Shown: positions 1 through 9,242, numbered from the stretch's first letter. The stretch is 64,000 nt of DNA from Sporobacter termitidis DSM 10068 (GCF_900130065.1 NZ_FQXV01000009.1:1-64000); one strand, 5' to 3'. Program-made: numbers and translations. The notes: generated from the letters alone by a model not told the origin.

Positions 1-528
1 GCCGAAGCCGGACATGAAGCCGCAGGCCAGGGCGGAGCCGATCTCAAAGGGTATATCGTCGTCCAGCTTGCAGAGCATGGACTCGTGGGCATTAGTGTAC
101 TCGGCAAAGCCGCTGGCCCCGGAGCAGGTCTGGATGATGACTTCACCATTTAACCGGGTATACGGGCTGGGGATGCGGAACAGGTCGCTGGTGTGGGGTA
201 CATTTTCGCAGAACCAGTGGCGGTCGTGCAGGCACTGGTCGCAGTGGCCGCAGCCCTGGCGCACCTCGGTGCACAAAACCCGGTCGCCGGGCTTGACGTA
301 CGTCACCTTCGCCCCGCATTTGTCGACGATGCCGGCAATCTCGTGGCCCGCCATGCCCGGGCCCTCGTATGCCCCGTGCTCACCCGTCAGCGCGTGGATA
401 TCGCTGTGGCAGATGGTGCACGTCATGATCTTTAACCGGACCTCATAGTCCCCCGGCTCCGCCAGCTCCACCTCTTCCACCACGATGTCAAGTCCCATTT
501 TCGGGACAAGCGCAGCTTTACAACGCAT
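1..528 (-). CDS. Zn-dependent alcohol dehydrogenase, N-terminal part (runs off window)
   Basis: Medium-chain Zn alcohol dehydrogenase; only the first 176 residues lie in the window and the reading frame stays open to base 1. Visible residues are the catalytic-zinc region CHSDIH (Cys40), GHE at 61-63, and a structural zinc cluster at Cys93, 96, 99 and 107. The sequence ends near the glycine-rich turn before the NAD domain. The ATG at 528 follows a good AAAGGAG with about 9 bases between. It lies 108 bases downstream of the SDR gene on the same strand, so the two probably form one operon. The alcohol or polyol substrate cannot be told from this fragment. Confidence 0.88.
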   Translation of the reverse strand, partial: MRCKAALVPKMGLDIVVEEVELAEPGDYEVRLKIMTCTICHSDIHALTGEHGAYEGPGMAGHEIAGIVDKCGAKVTYVKPGDRVLCTEVRQGCGHCDQCLHDRHWFCENVPHTSDLFRIPSPYTRLNGEVIIQTCSGASGFAEYTNAHESMLCKLDDDIPFEIGSALACGFMSGFG

Positions 529-597
529 ATGTATCGACTCCTTTCAAATTTATGGCTTGTATTTTATTCATATGGCCGATTGACCTGGTACAGGCTC

Positions 598-626
598 GAC
601 GGCGGGCCGGGTCGTCCCGCCCTGCG
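598..626. repeat. GC-rich palindromic intergenic repeat copy
   Basis: The stretch between the SDR and alcohol dehydrogenase genes carries CGGCGGGCCGGGTCGTCCCG. It closely matches the right arm of the large inverted repeat at 60250-60340, so it is one copy of a dispersed intergenic family. It overlaps no convincing gene. Confidence 0.6.
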
Positions 627-636
627 GCAAGGTCCG

Positions 637-1419
637 CTAGATGTTCGAGCCGCCGTCAACGATCAGGTTCTGGCCGGTGACGAACAGGTTTTCTTGAGCG
701 AAGAACATGGCCGCCCGGGCGATATCCACCGGCTGGGCCACCCGGCCCAGCGGTGTTATGCCGGCGACGGCGGCGTACTCCTCGGGCGTGGCGTCGATCT
801 TCATGGGCGTGTCCACCATGCCGGGGGCGATGGAATTTACCGCAATGTTGTCCTTGCCGTACTTTTTGGCAAAGGCCTTCGTCTGGCAGATGGCGGCGGC
901 CTTGGAGGCCGTGTAGCCGGGGGTGGAGTACGCGCCGTTGACGCCGGTGACGGAGGTGACGTTGACGATGCGGCCGAAATGATTTTTCTGCATGTCGGGG
1001 ATGACGGCCAGGTTCATGAGATAGTGTCCCAGCGCGTGTATTTTAAAGAACTTGAGGTATTCCTCCGGGCCCAGAGCGTCAAAAAGGTCCCCGAAAAACG
1101 TCTGCCCCGGCCTCAGGCGCGACTCGATGCCGGCATCGTTAATGAGGATGTCCGCCTTGCCGAAAGCCTTCAGCACCTTGCCCACCCCATCCTTCACGGC
1201 GGTCTCGTCGCTGACGTCCACGGACAGCGCCATGGCTCTGTCCGTATATTGCAGACATTCTGCTAAGGTCTCCTGAATTTTCTCGGCCCGGCGGCCGAAG
1301 AGTGCCACCTTGGCGCCGCCTTTGGCCAGCTCAACAGCGCAGGACCGGCCGATGCCCGTCCCTGCGCCGGTGATAATCGCGGCTCTGCCCTGAAATCCGT
1401 AATCAAGATATTGTGCCAT
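637..1419 (-). CDS. Short-chain dehydrogenase/reductase (SDR)
   Basis: Classical SDR of 260 residues that should catalyse an NAD(P)-dependent alcohol/ketone interconversion in the cytosol. Visible are the cofactor motif TGAGTGIG (17-24), NDAG (94-97, usually NNAG), Ser156, and YTASK with Tyr169 and Lys173. The ATG at 1419 is preferred because AAGGAGG sits 5-6 bases upstream; an in-frame ATG at 1470 would add 17 poorly conserved charged residues. It is first in a probable two-gene operon with the Zn alcohol dehydrogenase, divergent from the LysR gene, which may regulate it. The substrate is unknown. Confidence 0.9.
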   Translation of the reverse strand: MAQYLDYGFQGRAAIITGAGTGIGRSCAVELAKGGAKVALFGRRAEKIQETLAECLQYTDRAMALSVDVSDETAVKDGVGKVLKAFGKADILINDAGIESRLRPGQTFFGDLFDALGPEEYLKFFKIHALGHYLMNLAVIPDMQKNHFGRIVNVTSVTGVNGAYSTPGYTASKAAAICQTKAFAKKYGKDNIAVNSIAPGMVDTPMKIDATPEEYAAVAGITPLGRVAQPVDIARAAMFFAQENLFVTGQNLIVDGGSNI

Positions 1420-1534
1420 TTTTTCCTCCTTCTCATCGTCGCTCATAAAATTCCCGGAGACCTGTTCCAAGCCCCGGTATTTTTCGTTTTTACGGGCTGT
1501 CCATAGATTTATATGTCAAATGTTTAATAAATAC

Positions 1535-1563
1535 TTTAATATACCGCAGAAGTTTTGTATAAT
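1535..1563 (+). promoter_or_regulatory. Putative promoter of the lysR gene
   Basis: In the AT-rich divergent region, TATAAT at 1558-1563 lies 17 bases after TTTAAT at 1535-1540. An ATAC...GTAT pair flanks the spacer, but its separation is not the usual LysR-box spacing. The -35 match is weak. This would give an mRNA leader of about 85 bases. Confidence 0.4.
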
Positions 1564-1656
1564 ATTAATATTGTCTCTGCTCTTACATCCGTGGAAGAGC
1601 GGCGATCTTTTTTGAAAAGGCAGTCCGAAACAAACGGCGGAAGGTGGGGTTGACGT

Positions 1657-2562
1657 ATGTACAATATTACTTTTCAACAGATGGAGGCATTCCTGACCGT
1701 CGCAAAATATCTGAATCTCTCCAAGGCGGCCGACGCTATGTTCATCTCCCAATCGGCGCTCAGCAAAACGCTCCAAAGGTTCGAGGAGGGCGTGGAGCTC
1801 CAGCTGTTCACCCGGAGCAACCAGGGGCTGTCCCTCACCGACGAGGGCAAATACCTGTATTCCAATCTTGAAACGCTGTACTACAACATGAACAAGACGA
1901 TCAAAACGGCGCGCAGCGCCTCCGAGCAGGCAAAGACGCTGCGCATCGTGGCGCCCAGCTCCTTTGACGCCGCCGCCGATTTTGACAGGCTGAAGGCCAT
2001 CGTCGCCAAATACCGGAGCAAGTACCCTCACGTCATGATAAACGTCACGCTGTTTGACTTCCGGGAGCTGCGCCAGACGCTGGAATTCGGAGACGCCGAC
2101 CTGATTTTTACCCAGGATTTTTCAGTGGCCGACATGCAGGACATTTCCTTCCGGCGCATCTCGAAATTTGAGCGCTTTATCGCCATCAGCGCGTGCCACC
2201 CGCTGGCGGCTTCGGACACGCTTGATTACGCCGCGCTGAGCAGCGAGGTTTTCTACGCGGTGCCCATACCGAAGGATCTGTCCAATTTAAACGATACGCT
2301 GGAGAAATGCGGGAGGATGGGCTTTACGCCAAAGGGCCTGGAGTTTGTGCCGAATTTCCTGACGCTCCTGTACAACATCCGGCAGGGCTGCGGTGTAGGC
2401 ATCATCGGGCGGTTCAATTACCTGGGGTTTGACGATATCAAATATTACCCGCTCCCGGAGCCGGAAAATCACCATGTCGTGGTGGCGTGGCGGCCCGACC
2501 GGCTCTCCTCCGAGGCGCGCGGCTTCATCAACCTGATTGCCGGGGAAAGCGTCAGTGCCTGA
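1657..2562 (+). CDS. LysR-family transcriptional regulator
   Basis: LysR-type regulator of 301 residues, the usual family length. The N-terminal winged helix-turn-helix (about 1-65) contains the typical segment AADAMFISQSALSKTLQRFE. From about residue 90 on, the sequence fits the periplasmic-binding-protein-like effector domain. The ATG at 1657 follows a GGAAGGTGG region. Divergent placement beside the SDR/alcohol dehydrogenase pair is the standard arrangement for a LysR protein and its target, so control of that operon by a small ligand is inferred. The effector is unknown. Confidence 0.93.
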   Translation: MYNITFQQMEAFLTVAKYLNLSKAADAMFISQSALSKTLQRFEEGVELQLFTRSNQGLSLTDEGKYLYSNLETLYYNMNKTIKTARSASEQAKTLRIVAPSSFDAAADFDRLKAIVAKYRSKYPHVMINVTLFDFRELRQTLEFGDADLIFTQDFSVADMQDISFRRISKFERFIAISACHPLAASDTLDYAALSSEVFYAVPIPKDLSNLNDTLEKCGRMGFTPKGLEFVPNFLTLLYNIRQGCGVGIIGRFNYLGFDDIKYYPLPEPENHHVVVAWRPDRLSSEARGFINLIAGESVSA

Positions 2563-2588
2563 CCGCCCGCCAAGCTCTCGGCGGATAT

Positions 2589-2626
2589 AAAAAAGAGCCT
2601 CCAAGCGATTTGGAGGCTCTTTTTTC
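2589..2626 (+). terminator. Intrinsic terminator after lysR
   Basis: Stem GAGCCTCCA (2595-2603) pairs with TGGAGGCTC (2611-2619) around a 7-base loop. An A run precedes it and six T follow, so it may work in both directions. Confidence 0.9.
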
Positions 2627-2766
2627 TTTGGCGGCGGGCGTTTTCCCGACGGTGTTGTCACAAACGGTTGGCCTGCATGCGTAGAATAAGCCGGCCGGGT
2701 ATGTCGTCCGGCCAGTGAAGCTGCACGCGCAAGAGTCATGTCAATAACGACCCGGGCGACCGATTA

Positions 2767-2793
2767 ACGATATAAACGATATAAACGATATAA
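2767..2793 (+). repeat. Three perfect 9-bp tandem repeats in a leader
   Basis: The unit ACGATATAA occurs three times without a mismatch at 2767-2775, 2776-2784 and 2785-2793. It ends three bases before the GGAGG ribosome site of the peptidase gene. It could be an operator array, or a slippage-prone spacer affecting translation. Confidence 0.85.
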
Positions 2794-2807
2794 ATGGAGG
2801 ATAATGA

Positions 2808-3548
2808 ATGCATCAATACAGGCTTATTCGCCAAAGAGAAGACCGCAGGGACTACAGGCTGCCGCGGCTTGAGGGCGAGCGGCTGCCAAGGCTTGTGGAC
2901 CTGCGGTCCCGGTGTCCGGCCGTATTCGACCAGGGCACGCTGGGCTCCTGTACCGCCAACGCCGGCGCCTCCGCACGAATGATGCTGGCCGGGACACCCG
3001 TCGCGCTGTCAAGGATGTTTCTCTATTATCAGGAGAGAGCCCTGCGCGGCAACGTCAGGGAAGATTCCGGGGCCCAGATGCGCGACATCTGCAAGGCGCT
3101 CAAAAGAGACGGCATCTGCGAGGAGCGCTTTGCCCCTTACGACATTGATAAATTCAAGGAAAGGCCATCGGCCGAGGCCTATATAAACGCGCGGAAGTAT
3201 ACCATAGCCTCCTACGCCACCTTCGACGGTGATACGGCGGACGATATCGATCAGATCCGGCAGTATCTGGCCACGAAGAAGCTCCCCGTCATGATCGGCA
3301 TGGATATCTATGAGAGCTTCGAGTCCCGTTTTGTTGCGCGGACGGGCAGCGTGCCGATGCCGGACGTTGAGAAGGAGGCGCTGCTGGGCGGCCATGCCGC
3401 TCTGATCGTCGGCTACAATGATGTCCGAAAGGTCCTCATCGTGCGCAACAGCTGGGGCGTGCGCTGGGGCGCCGGCGGGTACTTCTACCTGCCCTACGAG
3501 TATGTCGAAAGCAAGCTCGCCTACGATTCCTGGACCATAGCCGTGTGA
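2808..3548 (+). CDS. Papain-like (C1) cysteine peptidase without signal peptide
   Basis: C1-family cysteine peptidase of 246 residues. The active-site segment DQGTLGSCTANA holds the oxyanion Gln42 and nucleophile Cys48; His196 is in GGHAALIVGY and Asn214 in RNSWGVRWG, so the catalytic residues are complete. There is no signal peptide, transmembrane segment or long propeptide, so the product should be cytosolic, or part of a bacterial group lacking the classical inhibitory prodomain. GGAGG lies 7 bases before the ATG. The gene stands alone between two terminators. Its target protein is unknown. Confidence 0.9.
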   Translation: MHQYRLIRQREDRRDYRLPRLEGERLPRLVDLRSRCPAVFDQGTLGSCTANAGASARMMLAGTPVALSRMFLYYQERALRGNVREDSGAQMRDICKALKRDGICEERFAPYDIDKFKERPSAEAYINARKYTIASYATFDGDTADDIDQIRQYLATKKLPVMIGMDIYESFESRFVARTGSVPMPDVEKEALLGGHAALIVGYNDVRKVLIVRNSWGVRWGAGGYFYLPYEYVESKLAYDSWTIAV

Positions 3549-3554
3549 CTTGAC

Positions 3555-3586
3555 AAAACTGCCGGCTCAGCTCAGCCGGCAGTTTT
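3555..3586. terminator. Terminator between peptidase and MFS genes
   Basis: A perfect 13-bp stem (3555-3567 with 3574-3586) with a 6-base loop is flanked by A and T runs. It can serve both converging genes. Confidence 0.9.
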
Positions 3587-3646
3587 ATATACAGGCACGC
3601 ATCGAAAAAGGGCAAATATATCTCGCCTTTGCACATGGTCCGGCGC

Positions 3647-5071
3647 TTACGTGTTCCTCTCCCCGGCGCCGCGCGTCCGGACGGCGCGGGTGAGGCTGAC
3701 GAGCATGGCGGCAAAGGTGCACACGGCGCAAAAGATGAAGATGACCGACAGCCCCCTGACAAAGGACTGGGCGTTGAAGCCGCCGGTCAGATTATTGATG
3801 TTGAGCTTTGAGACAAAGGAAAAGATGAGGACGGAAAACGTGGTGCCCGAAACCATCCCCAGGTTTCTGAACAGGGCGTTGGCCCCGCCGGCGATGCCCA
3901 GCTGCGCCCGGGGCACGCAGCCCATAACGCTGGAGTTGTTGGGAGACTGGAACACGGCGAAGCCGCCGCCCAGCATGACCATCAAAAGGATGATCTTCAC
4001 GATGCTCGTGGTCTCATTGATCGTGGCCAGGAGCACCAGCGCCGCCGTCGTCACCGCGAGACCCACGACGGTGAGGGGCCGGTAGGTGATGCGGTCGGAA
4101 AGCCAGCCGCTCACCGGCGCGACGATCGCCATGGCAATGGGATAGGCCGACACGATAAGCCCCGCCTTCAGCGGGTCGAACTTCAACAGGTCCTGCAGGT
4201 AGAAGGGGATAAACAGCATGGTGGAGTTCAGGGCGATATACGTCAGGTAGGCGGCGACCAGGCCGAAGGAGAACTCACGGAGCCTGAACAGGCCGATATT
4301 CAAAAGCGGATTTTCCTTTTTCCGCTCCACCCGGATGAACAGCCACAGCCCGGCGAGGGAAACGAGCACGATCGGTATGAGCCAGATCACCGGGAAGGCG
4401 CCCTCCTGGGCAAACAGCAAGCCGAGGAAAAGCAGCAGCATGGAAAAGCAGAACAGCCCCGTCCCGGCGACGTCGAACCTTTGGCTTTTCTGCTTTTCAA
4501 AGATCTCGGGAATGATGACGATCGCCAGAATGAACCCGGCCACCCCGATGGGGATATTGATCAAAAAGATGGACGGCCATCCGAAGGCGCTGACGAGAAT
4601 GCCGCCCAGGCTCGGGCCCACAAGGCTGCCCAGCGCCACCATCGTGGCCAAAACGCCCAGCGCCCTGCCGCGCTCCGTGGGCGGGAACGTCCCCGTGACG
4701 ATGGCCTGGGAGAGCGACATCATCGCCGCGGCGCCCAGCGCCTGAATGATCCGCGACACGACGATGAACGGCAGCGAATGGGAAAAGCTGCAAAGCGCCG
4801 AGCCCAGCGAAAAGATCAGAAAGCCCGAGGCAAAGATGTATTTTTTCCCATAGACGTCGGAGAGCTTTCCCCAGATGAGGAGCATGAGCGATATGGTCAA
4901 AAGATACGCCGTCACGACCCATTGGATCGACTCGATCGATACGTGCAGCTCGCTGGACATCATCGGCAGCCCGATATTGACGATGCTGCCGTCCAGCGTG
5001 GCCATAAAGGCCGACAGGGACGTAATGACGATAATGGTCCATTTCCTCGCGTTTGTGATTTCAGTATTCAA
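3647..5071 (-). CDS. DHA2-family (EmrB/QacA-like) MFS exporter
   Basis: Membrane protein of 474 residues with about 14 hydrophobic segments, matching the 14-helix DHA2 drug:H+ antiporter group. Visible family signatures are a first-helix LDGSIVNIGLP, the loop-2/3 motif GKLSDVYGKK, and a motif-C-like GSLVGPSLGGILV. It probably exports lipophilic cations, drugs or metabolites. The best start is a TTG at 5071 with a GGGGGAT stretch upstream; no suitable in-frame ATG lies nearby. No TetR or MarR regulator is adjacent, so neither substrate nor control can be deduced. Confidence 0.9.
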   Translation of the reverse strand: MNTEITNARKWTIIVITSLSAFMATLDGSIVNIGLPMMSSELHVSIESIQWVVTAYLLTISLMLLIWGKLSDVYGKKYIFASGFLIFSLGSALCSFSHSLPFIVVSRIIQALGAAAMMSLSQAIVTGTFPPTERGRALGVLATMVALGSLVGPSLGGILVSAFGWPSIFLINIPIGVAGFILAIVIIPEIFEKQKSQRFDVAGTGLFCFSMLLLFLGLLFAQEGAFPVIWLIPIVLVSLAGLWLFIRVERKKENPLLNIGLFRLREFSFGLVAAYLTYIALNSTMLFIPFYLQDLLKFDPLKAGLIVSAYPIAMAIVAPVSGWLSDRITYRPLTVVGLAVTTAALVLLATINETTSIVKIILLMVMLGGGFAVFQSPNNSSVMGCVPRAQLGIAGGANALFRNLGMVSGTTFSVLIFSFVSKLNINNLTGGFNAQSFVRGLSVIFIFCAVCTFAAMLVSLTRAVRTRGAGERNT

Positions 5072-5377
5072 TCTCTATCCCCCGCGTTGAGCCGTTTCCG
5101 GTAAATTACCCATCGTCAGAATTATGGCGGAAAGGCCCGTGTGATATTCATTGGCTCTATTTAAGCACAACGCTTTCGGGAAAACAACAGGGCGGCCGAG
5201 ATTCGGCATTTTGCGCGCAGCGCCCGCGCCGCAGGGCCGCGCAATTTATGAATAATGTTAGATATTTAATGCCTTTCCAGAATCTTTGGCCTTACAGGGC
5301 CCTGGCCGGCATGTATAATAGATATACGGCCTTGTGCCATTCAAAGCGCCGTGAATATTGCTGCAGAAAGTGACGTT
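5072..5377. other. Divergent intergenic region (MFS / ftsH)
   Basis: 306 bases without a convincing gene. The only clear signal is a promoter-like TATAAT at 5314-5319 with CTTACA 17 bases upstream, reading toward the FtsH-type gene. The rest is ordinary non-coding sequence. Confidence 0.6.
5291..5319 (+). promoter_or_regulatory. Putative promoter of the ftsH-type gene
   Basis: CTTACA at 5291-5296, a 17-base spacer, and TATAAT at 5314-5319. The -10 is consensus and the -35 matches 4 of 6 positions. Confidence 0.55.
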
Positions 5378-7210
5378 ATGAAAAGAAAAAGCAAGATACT
5401 GCTGATCATCGTCGCCGCCCTGCTCTTTTTGGCGGCGCTCGGAATTACTGTCGTCAGGCTCGTGCCGAAACAGGAGAGCCCAAAGCCGGTTTACTCGGAT
5501 ATCATCGGGTATTTCCAGCAGGATGAGGTCGAGAAGTTCTCGTTCAATGTGTCCAGCGGCCTTCTCTCCGCCGACCTCAGAAGCGGCGACACGATTACAT
5601 ACGCCGTACCGGACGCCGAGCTCTTCATCCGGCAGGTGACGCCCCTCGTCACCACCTATAACGACGCGCACCCGGACGGCAAAATCGTCTATGATTTTGT
5701 GCAGGGGTGGGATGCCTCGTCCTGGCTGAGCGCGCTGCCGTATCTGCTTATATTTATCGCGGGGATCGCCTTTCTCGTCTTCCACTACGGCGCCGCCGGC
5801 AGGAAAAACCGCGACGCCATGCCCTTGGGGCACCTGAAGGTCGAGAAGGCTCAGGCCACCCTTGACAAAAAGACGTTTGCCGACGTGGCCGGTGCGGACG
5901 AGGAGAAGGAAGAGCTGAAGGAGCTCGTGGAATTCCTCAAAAATCCCGGCCGGTTCAACAGGCTGGGCGCGAGAATCCCGAAGGGCGTCCTCTTGGTGGG
6001 CCCGCCGGGCACGGGCAAAACGCTCATTGCCAAGGCCGTCTCCGGCGAGGCGGGCGTGCCGTTTTTCTCGATCTCCGGCTCGAACTTTGTGGAAATGTAC
6101 GTGGGCGTGGGCGCTTCCCGCGTGCGGAGCCTTTTTGAAAAGGCCAAGAAGGTCGCGCCCTGCATCGTGTTCATTGACGAGATCGACGCCGTCGGGCGCC
6201 GCCGCGGCGCCGGGATGCACGGCGGCAACGACGAGCGGGAGCAGACGCTCAACCAACTGCTGGTGGAGATGGACGGCTTCGGGTCCAACGCCGGCGTCAT
6301 CGTCGTGGCCGCCACCAACAGGGTGGATATTCTCGATCCCGCGCTCTTGCGGCCGGGCCGCTTTGACCGCCAGGTCTACGTTGGCGCGCCCGACATCAAG
6401 GGCCGCGAGGCGATTTTGCGCGTCCACGCCCGGGAGAAGCCCATCTCCTCCGACGTGGTTTTCAACGATATCGCCAAGGCCACCGTGGGCTTTACGGGCG
6501 CGGACCTGGAAAACCTTTTGAACGAGGCGGCGCTGCTGGCCGCCAAGCGCGGCAAGCAGATCATCGACATGCCGGACATCGAGGAGTCGATCATCAAGGT
6601 CGTCGCCGGCCCGGAAAAGAAATCCCGGGTCATCAGCCTGAAGGAGAAGCGGCTCACGGCCTATCACGAGGCCGGGCATGCCCTGGTGACGGCCTATCTG
6701 CCGTCCCAGAAGCAGGTGCAGCAGATTTCCATCATTCCCCGAGGCCGGATGGGCGGCTACACGCTGACCCCGCCGGAGGAGGACAAAAATTTCGAGACCA
6801 GGAACGAGATGCTGGACGAAATCTGCATCTTCCTGGGCGGGCGCGTGGCGGAGAGCATCGCCTTTGACGACATCTCCACGGGCGCCTCCAACGATATCGA
6901 GCGCGCCACCGACATGGCCCGGGCCATGGTGATGAAGTTCGGCATGAGCGAAAACCTCGGCCCCGTCAAATACGGCTCGGACGTTGATTACACGAAAAAG
7001 AGCGCTCTGTCCGGCCGCGTCTCCTCCGAGATCGACGCCGAGATACAGAAAATCATCGGCAGCGCCCAGGACAAGGCCAGGGATATCCTGACCGCCCACC
7101 TGGACAAGCTGCACGCCGTGGCCGCGCACCTGTGCCAGCATGAGAAAATGTCCGGCGCGGAGCTGAAGGAGATCATCGAAAACGATCAGGCCGAGCCCGC
7201 CATGTGCTGA
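5378..7210 (+). CDS. ftsH: FtsH-type membrane AAA+ zinc protease
   Basis: ATP-dependent membrane metalloprotease of 610 residues that degrades membrane and regulatory proteins. Order: transmembrane helix (about 7-27), extracytoplasmic domain of about 90 residues, second helix (about 118-136), AAA+ module and peptidase. Seen: Walker A GPPGTGKT (208-215), pore loop FVEMYVGVG, Walker B IVFIDEID (263-270), second region of homology [19 protein letters not shown], and zinc motif HEAGH (430-434). An in-frame GTG at 5351 is possible; ATG 5378 has a weak GAAAG ahead. The C-terminus is shorter than in E. coli FtsH. It may be a paralogue rather than the housekeeping copy. Confidence 0.95.
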   Translation: MKRKSKILLIIVAALLFLAALGITVVRLVPKQESPKPVYSDIIGYFQQDEVEKFSFNVSSGLLSADLRSGDTITYAVPDAELFIRQVTPLVTTYNDAHPDGKIVYDFVQGWDASSWLSALPYLLIFIAGIAFLVFHYGAAGRKNRDAMPLGHLKVEKAQATLDKKTFADVAGADEEKEELKELVEFLKNPGRFNRLGARIPKGVLLVGPPGTGKTLIAKAVSGEAGVPFFSISGSNFVEMYVGVGASRVRSLFEKAKKVAPCIVFIDEIDAVGRRRGAGMHGGNDEREQTLNQLLVEMDGFGSNAGVIVVAATNRVDILDPALLRPGRFDRQVYVGAPDIKGREAILRVHAREKPISSDVVFNDIAKATVGFTGADLENLLNEAALLAAKRGKQIIDMPDIEESIIKVVAGPEKKSRVISLKEKRLTAYHEAGHALVTAYLPSQKQVQQISIIPRGRMGGYTLTPPEEDKNFETRNEMLDEICIFLGGRVAESIAFDDISTGASNDIERATDMARAMVMKFGMSENLGPVKYGSDVDYTKKSALSGRVSSEIDAEIQKIIGSAQDKARDILTAHLDKLHAVAAHLCQHEKMSGAELKEIIENDQAEPAMC

Positions 7211-7595
7211 TACCGTCCGTATGGATTCCCGCCTTCGCGGGAATGACATTTATAAGTGCGGGAATGTCACTTAATAAAGCACGAAATTGGCACTTGACAA
7301 AGCACGAAATTGGCACTTGACAAAGCATGAAATTGGCACTTGACAAAGCATGAATGACTCTTAAATAAGCGTGTAGGGGCCGCCGCCTTCGGCGGCCCTT
7401 TTCTTGTGCGCGCCGTAGGGGACGCCGAGGGCGGCGTCCCCTACGGGATGGAAGTATCAATATTTGTGTAGGGCGGGGACTCGCTCCCGCCCTACGGTGC
7501 GCACGCGAATTTTTACTATGCCGACAAAAAAAGCGCGTTGGGAAGTGGCAGCGGCGTGGTCACGGAATGTATTTATCCGCCGCCGGGCCTTATTC
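7211..7595. other. Repeat-filled intergenic region
   Basis: No gene is supported. In order it holds an inverted repeat (ATTCCCGCC facing GGCGGGAAT-type sequence, 7230-7245), a four-copy 23-bp tandem repeat, then three GTAGGG-type palindromes at about 7373-7398, 7413-7446 and 7469-7496. Confidence 0.75.
7268..7359 (+). repeat. 23-bp tandem repeat, four units
   Basis: Units begin at 7268, 7291, 7314 and 7337. Units 2 and 3 differ by one base, and the first and last have drifted at one end. Three of the four units contain TTGACA, the consensus -35 hexamer, but no matching -10 hexamer follows at a fixed distance. There are no unique spacers, so it is not a CRISPR array. Confidence 0.9.
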
Positions 7596-8570
7596 TCAGG
7601 GGTTGCCGGGTTCGCCCGTTCCCTCGCCGCCTTTTACCACGCGGAAAACCTGGCGAAAGCCGATTTTCATCATGGCGAACAGGATGACCCAGGACACGAC
7701 GGTGAGCGCCACGGGCACCACGGGGATGTTGTACGCCACGAGCTGGATGGACTCGGTGTCCCACAGAGCGTGCAGCACGATGACGAGGGCGTACATGCCG
7801 AGAAAGCGGGAGTCTAAAAGCATCTTCATATTAAACGTGCGCTCGCCCTTTACGAGGATGAACATGGCGCCAGTGAGGGCCGCCCAGGCGATGTGCCCTC
7901 CCGGCGTGAACAGCGCCCGCCAGAAAATCGTGTTCAGCATGGTGGGGATACCGGACTGCAGCGCCGTGACCAGAATGTAGCCCGAGCTCTCGAAGGCGGC
8001 AAAGCCCGTGCCGACGGCCGCGCCGATCAGCATGCCGTTCAAGAGGAACTTATAGGGCCGGTGGTCCACCAGGAGCAAAATCGTCAGCACCTTTGCGGTC
8101 TCCTCGACGAAGCCGATGAGGAGCGGCGATTTCCGCCCGTCGAGGATGGCGTACAGCGTTACGGCGCAGAGCAGGGAGACGATGCTGCCCTTGAGCATCA
8201 AAAGCGTCAGCTTATAGATGGAGATGTTCTGCAGGATGTTGATTTCCCAGAAAAACATCAGCAGAGACAGCGGCGTGATGACGGAGCCGAACAGGATGAG
8301 CCCCGGCAGGAACAGCGCGTTTTTAAAGATGAACGCGCCGGCGTAAAAGGCGAAGAAGGCCACCACCGACAGGGCCAGCACCCGGGCGAACAGCCACGGC
8401 TTGGGGAGCTCGGGCGGCGTTTTTTCGATGTCCGGCGTCGTCATAGGGGCGCCCAGTATAAAATGATTCTCCGCGTCGGCCGTCGTGTGTTTTTTCAGCA
8501 CGTCCGTGTACAGATTGATAAATTTCACTTTTTCCATAATAAAAACCCGCGTTTCGTAGTAATTCACCAT
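7596..8570 (-). CDS. PrsW-family intramembrane metalloprotease
   Basis: Multi-pass membrane protein of 324 residues with about eight hydrophobic segments. PrsW-type catalytic motifs are present: EETAK (Glu156-Glu157), GFAAFES with Glu194, PGGHIAWAA with His226, and HALWD with His267. The family includes PrsW, which makes the first cut in anti-sigma factor RsiW in Bacillus. Site-1 cleavage of a membrane regulator is therefore possible here but unproven. The start is uncertain: ATG 8570 has a poor ribosome site and an in-frame ATG 33 bases downstream is no better. The gene is divergent from the deformylase gene. Confidence 0.87.
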   Translation of the reverse strand: MVNYYETRVFIMEKVKFINLYTDVLKKHTTADAENHFILGAPMTTPDIEKTPPELPKPWLFARVLALSVVAFFAFYAGAFIFKNALFLPGLILFGSVITPLSLLMFFWEINILQNISIYKLTLLMLKGSIVSLLCAVTLYAILDGRKSPLLIGFVEETAKVLTILLLVDHRPYKFLLNGMLIGAAVGTGFAAFESSGYILVTALQSGIPTMLNTIFWRALFTPGGHIAWAALTGAMFILVKGERTFNMKMLLDSRFLGMYALVIVLHALWDTESIQLVAYNIPVVPVALTVVSWVILFAMMKIGFRQVFRVVKGGEGTGEPGNP

Positions 8571-8679
8571 CAGTCATTTCCCGCGGGGCGGGATATTATG
8601 AGGCGGGCGCGAACTTCACCCGCGCGCGAGACATAGGATGTCAGGCAATACAAATTAAACCCGAGGTGAAACACGCTGC

Positions 8680-9171
8680 ATGGCTGTTCTGAAGATCCTC
8701 AGGGCGCAGACAAATGGAATTTTAAGAAAGAAGGCACTTCGAGTCGGGAAAGTCGACAACAGAATACAGTCTTTGCTGAACGATATGACGGATACATTGA
8801 GAGACGCCGGCGGCGTAGGCCTCGCCGCGCCCCAGGTGGGCGTTCTTCTGAGGCTGTTCGTCATCAGAAACGGCGCGAATTATGTCAAATTCGTCAACCC
8901 GACGATCGAGCGCACGGAAGGCGTACAGGACTCGCAGGAGGCCTGTCTCAGCCTTCCCGGAATTTTTGGGAAAGTCAAGCGCCCGTTAAAAGTGGTTATC
9001 AAGGCACTGGACGAATACGGAAGGCCCTTCGTCTTTGAAGGGCAGGGCCGGGTGGCCGCGGCGCTCAGCCATGAGTCGGACCATTTGGAGGGCATCCTGT
9101 TTACCGACAGAGCCTATCAGACGCGGCACCCGAGTACCGTACCCCGGCCGGGGGTGCGGCCTGCCGAATAA
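8680..9171 (+). CDS. def: Peptide deformylase
   Basis: Metal-dependent enzyme removing the formyl group from nascent polypeptides; 163 residues. The three signatures are GVGLAAPQ (45-52), EACLS (87-91, metal ligand Cys89) and HESDH (131-135). The middle motif has Ala where EGCLS is usual. GAGGTG lies about 12 bases before the ATG. No fmt, which often accompanies def, is next to it, so this may be a second or specialised deformylase. The next downstream genes concern the cell wall and envelope. Confidence 0.9.
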   Translation: MAVLKILRAQTNGILRKKALRVGKVDNRIQSLLNDMTDTLRDAGGVGLAAPQVGVLLRLFVIRNGANYVKFVNPTIERTEGVQDSQEACLSLPGIFGKVKRPLKVVIKALDEYGRPFVFEGQGRVAAALSHESDHLEGILFTDRAYQTRHPSTVPRPGVRPAE

Positions 9172-9242
9172 AGCAGGCGCTGTAAAAAACTCGCGGGACG
9201 GTCCGTCCGTCCCGTACATATAACAATTCGGAGGTTACATTT

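Noticed and set aside
5258-7249. 663-codon open frame on the minus strand
   Set aside because: It is the antisense shadow of the ftsH-type gene; composition is His/Asp/Gly-rich and shows no family motif.
7268-7359. Possible CRISPR array
   Set aside because: The repeats are directly contiguous with no unique spacers and no cas genes nearby.
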